Part shown: positions 61,707-64,000 of the stretch, one piece after another
Position numbering within the stretch: position 1 is the stretch's first letter
Layout of the letters: each line of letters starts with the position of its first letter
Origin: Bacteroidota bacterium
Lineage (GTDB): Bacteria; Bacteroidota; Bacteroidia; Bacteroidales; F082
Reading direction: 5' to 3'
Assembly: GCA_018830105.1 (NCBI GenBank)
Contig: JAHJTC010000004.1
Span: forward strand, 186,001-250,000
Length of the DNA stretch: 64,000 bases
Translations under genes and position numbers: made by a program
The notes under the pieces: model-generated
Told to the model about the DNA's origin: nothing
Seen by the model: the letters and a program-made list of their open reading frames with translations, nothing else
Database searches by the model: none

Positions 61707-64000
61707 ATGAGATCATTCTTTCTATTTTTCGTTTTTTATTTTTTATTAAATAACATTTTCGGTCAAATTATACTGAGCGGGAAAATTATAAACAGCCATG
61801 AAGAATCCATACCATATATCAATATTCTGATTTATGAATTGGATGAATCAGTTGTGATTGGTTTTGGAGTTTCCGACTTGGATGGGCAGTTTTCAATTGA
61901 ACTAACCACTAGTGCAGACAGTTTGCGCATAGAAACCAGTGCCATACATTACAAAAAGGAAACACAAGAAATCGCCAATCACACACAGGAAATACCTTTT
62001 GTTTTAGAAGTTGACGAAAAAACCCTAGAAACATTTACTTTAAGGGCTTCTCCAATCTTACGTAGAGGAGATACTTTGAGCTTTTTGGTAGATGCATTTA
62101 CAGCAAAAAATGACCGATCAATTGCTGAAGTTTTGCGCAGAATGCCGGGCATTGAAGTTGAAACAAACGGTCAAATACTATATCAGGGACTACCAATACA
62201 GAAATTTTATATCGAAGGTCTCGATCTGATGGATGGGCGTTATGCGATGGTAAGCAATAATTTACCGCATCAATCGGTGGCCACAATTGAAGTATATGAA
62301 AATCATCAACCTATTCGAATTCTTGAAGAAAAAGTAGCTTCACAACAGGCATCACTGAATTTAAAGTTAAAGCAGGATGTTACCACCACCGGAAAAGGAA
62401 GTTTAGGGACTGGCTTCACGCCCTTTGTATGGGATGTAAATATTACACCAATGACCTTTACACGTAAGTTACAATTTGTTGCATCCTATCAAACAAATAA
62501 TATCGGGAAAGACGCATCAAAACAGCTTACAAGTCACTTGCCTGATGAGTTCCGAAAAAGCCGAAATCATCCGGACGAAACACCTGAGTTGTTAATTATT
62601 CAAACATTGAATCCTCCTTATGATTTTGACCCTACACTATACCTGAACAATAATATCCATTTATTAAATCTCAATACACTCACAAAGTTGAACAACAATT
62701 TGCAGCTGCGTTCAAATTTGCACTTTATCACTGATTTTCAACAAGAGCGAGCCAGTGCTTCCCATACAATATTTACACCTGAAGACACGGTTACTTTTAA
62801 CGAAAACTTTAATAATGAGTACACTAGCAACTATTTACAAGCTGTTTTTACATTAAGCAGAAATGTGAAGTCGAATTTTTTGGAAAATAAACTAAGTTTT
62901 AAATCAAACTGGAATAGTAGTTTTGGGTTGTTGAGCAATAATAGTGAACAAATCTCTCAAAAACTTAAATCACCGGCGAAAAGTATTTCAAACGATTTGC
63001 ACTCAATTTATCCTCTTGGCAAAAAGCTCATTGAGATTAGGTCATATATTTCTTATGACGAAAACCTGCATCAACTTCAAATCAGTCCCGGGGTTTTCCC
63101 CAACATCTTAAATGATGAAATTGCTTACGAAAACAGCCTTCAGGACGTTGAATTGAACAGGTTTTTTACAGAAAATTCTATCGGAATGGTTTACACATTT
63201 AAAGGCATTGTTATTAGTCCAAAGGCTGGTTTTATAATAAGACAACAAACACTGCAATCAATAATACGGGTTGATGACTTACAAGTATCCTCAGTTTTTG
63301 AAAATGATCAAAATATCTTTAATTCACAAGCCTATTTGCAAACTGAAATAGAATACCAAAAAAAAGCGCTTACCATCATTTTTAATTTGCCGCTAATATA
63401 TCAAACCTTGACAATCGATGATCAAATCAACAACCTGGGTCAGGATTTAAACCGTGCTTTTTTAAAACCTCGTCTTTTTGTCAATTACAAATTAAAAGGC
63501 TTTTGGGAAGCCTCAGCTTCATGGAGCTATTCAAACAGTTTTGGAGATTTGGATGGAGTTAATTATGGTTTTCTCCTCAGATCATATCGAAATTTAAGTC
63601 AAAATAATGCACCTATCGCTATCAATTCAAAAAACAATTTAGGCGTTCAATTGAAGTATTCAAACGCGATTATATCTTTCTTCCATTCATCGAGTTTCTT
63701 ATACGTCAAATTGCGAAGTAATCTATTCTATAACAGCTTAATTAATGAGTTTGGAGCTTCAGTAATTAAGGCAGTTGAGTATCCAAATCAGGGGCAATAT
63801 TTCAGTTTTCAAGCAAATACAAGTAAATATTATTCAGCTATACGCTCGACATTTAGTTTACGTTTGGGTGCAAGCCAACAGGAAGGAATGGTTTTGATGA
63901 ATACTGAAATCTTTAATGCCATCAATCGCTTTTATCAATTTAGTCCTCATGTTTTATACCACTTTAGAAATTGGTTCAACATTGATTATGGTTTGAATTT
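61707..64000 (+). CDS. TonB-dependent-receptor-like outer-membrane protein with carboxypeptidase-regulatory domain, 3' end outside window
   Basis: From ATG 61707 the frame stays open to the window end (764 codons visible). After a signal peptide (FVFYFLLNNIFG), a carboxypeptidase-regulatory-like domain (about 19-110: ILSGKIINSHEESIPYINIL, GVSDLDGQFSIEL) is followed by a TonB plug-like part (RSIAEVLRRMPGIEVETNGQ, LPIQKFYIEGLDLMDGRYAMV) and a long beta-barrel region. These features are those of the CarboxypepD-reg/TonB-receptor proteins that accompany GLPGLI genes. It starts 11 bases after the GLPGLI stop. Ligand unknown; peptide uptake or export is a hypothesis. Confidence 0.85.
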   Translation, partial: MRSFFLFFVFYFLLNNIFGQIILSGKIINSHEESIPYINILIYELDESVVIGFGVSDLDGQFSIELTTSADSLRIETSAIHYKKETQEIANHTQEIPFVLEVDEKTLETFTLRASPILRRGDTLSFLVDAFTAKNDRSIAEVLRRMPGIEVETNGQILYQGLPIQKFYIEGLDLMDGRYAMVSNNLPHQSVATIEVYENHQPIRILEEKVASQQASLNLKLKQDVTTTGKGSLGTGFTPFVWDVNITPMTFTRKLQFVASYQTNNIGKDASKQLTSHLPDEFRKSRNHPDETPELLIIQTLNPPYDFDPTLYLNNNIHLLNLNTLTKLNNNLQLRSNLHFITDFQQERASASHTIFTPEDTVTFNENFNNEYTSNYLQAVFTLSRNVKSNFLENKLSFKSNWNSSFGLLSNNSEQISQKLKSPAKSISNDLHSIYPLGKKLIEIRSYISYDENLHQLQISPGVFPNILNDEIAYENSLQDVELNRFFTENSIGMVYTFKGIVISPKAGFIIRQQTLQSIIRVDDLQVSSVFENDQNIFNSQAYLQTEIEYQKKALTIIFNLPLIYQTLTIDDQINNLGQDLNRAFLKPRLFVNYKLKGFWEASASWSYSNSFGDLDGVNYGFLLRSYRNLSQNNAPIAINSKNNLGVQLKYSNAIISFFHSSSFLYVKLRSNLFYNSLINEFGASVIKAVEYPNQGQYFSFQANTSKYYSAIRSTFSLRLGASQQEGMVLMNTEIFNAINRFYQFSPHVLYHFRNWFNIDYGLN

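Overview
This 64 kb window is chromosomal DNA from a member of the Bacteroidota. Three things point there: promoter-like TAnnTTTG boxes upstream of many genes, several secreted proteins with a C-terminal type IX secretion (T9SS type A) sorting domain, and families typical of the phylum (GLPGLI, DUF5522, DUF4168, DUF6263, BtuG-like beta-propeller, KamA-like radical SAM protein). T9SS tails, a probable K+-dependent membrane pyrophosphatase and glycine/amino-acid metabolism suggest a Bacteroidales/Marinilabiliales-like, perhaps anaerobic, organism; that placement is inference. I found no tRNA, rRNA, CRISPR array, insertion sequence or prophage.

Layout. 0-8 kb: edge-truncated bifunctional-nuclease-domain gene (-), membrane pyrophosphatase hppA, glycine decarboxylase gcvP, and a Cys/Met gamma-lyase-like PLP enzyme divergent from an Lrp/AsnC regulator. 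8-11.4 kb: membrane protein, DUF5522 protein, rimM and a TrmN6-type tRNA methyltransferase. 11.4-20.5 kb: periplasmic thioredoxin-like protein, a T9SS cargo with dockerin-like and cohesin-like parts, a 1089-residue TPR-CHAT protease-like protein with a C-terminal membrane anchor, a convergent ECF-type sigma factor plus TPR/membrane partner, and a secreted endonuclease/exonuclease/phosphatase. A 19-nt word followed at fixed spacing by AGTA lies upstream of two of these genes and is a candidate target promoter of the local sigma factor. 20.6-28.5 kb: a four-gene minus-strand signalling operon (two hybrid kinases, CheR, CheB). 28.8-35 kb: DUF4168 protein, class C beta-lactamase-like lipoprotein, and a large KamA-family aminomutase divergent from pruA, with a perfect 11-bp inverted repeat in the aminomutase leader. 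The aminomutase carries Lys and Asn where lysine 2,3-aminomutase has its two substrate-binding Asp residues, the pattern known for glutamate 2,3-aminomutase.

35.2-41.2 kb: a cobalamin riboswitch heads an operon of two T9SS-tailed surface proteins, a BtuB-like TonB-dependent receptor and a BtuG-like lipoprotein, with an OsmC-family gene following. 41.2-48 kb: Nudix CoA pyrophosphatase, clpS-nfeD-floA, a RelA/SpoT homologue with a degenerate hydrolase site, a 55-residue membrane protein, and a cysteine-desulfurase-like enzyme. 48-58 kb: an envelope protein built from about 15 TPR-plus-coil repeats, lolD-like ATPase, sucC, a cluster of REP-like palindromes, DUF6263 protein, dnaB, and a two-gene unit of a DEDDy exonuclease and a Cas4-like DUF2779 protein. 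58-64 kb: lipoprotein, mnmD, a tiny four-cysteine secreted peptide, a GLPGLI protein and a TonB-dependent-receptor-like protein running off the end.

The most interesting systems are the riboswitch-controlled T9SS/Btu locus, the CHAT-TPR/sigma cassette with its shared upstream motif, the glutamate-type KamA enzyme with its operator-like repeat, the exonuclease/Cas4-like pair and the cysteine peptide-GLPGLI-receptor unit.
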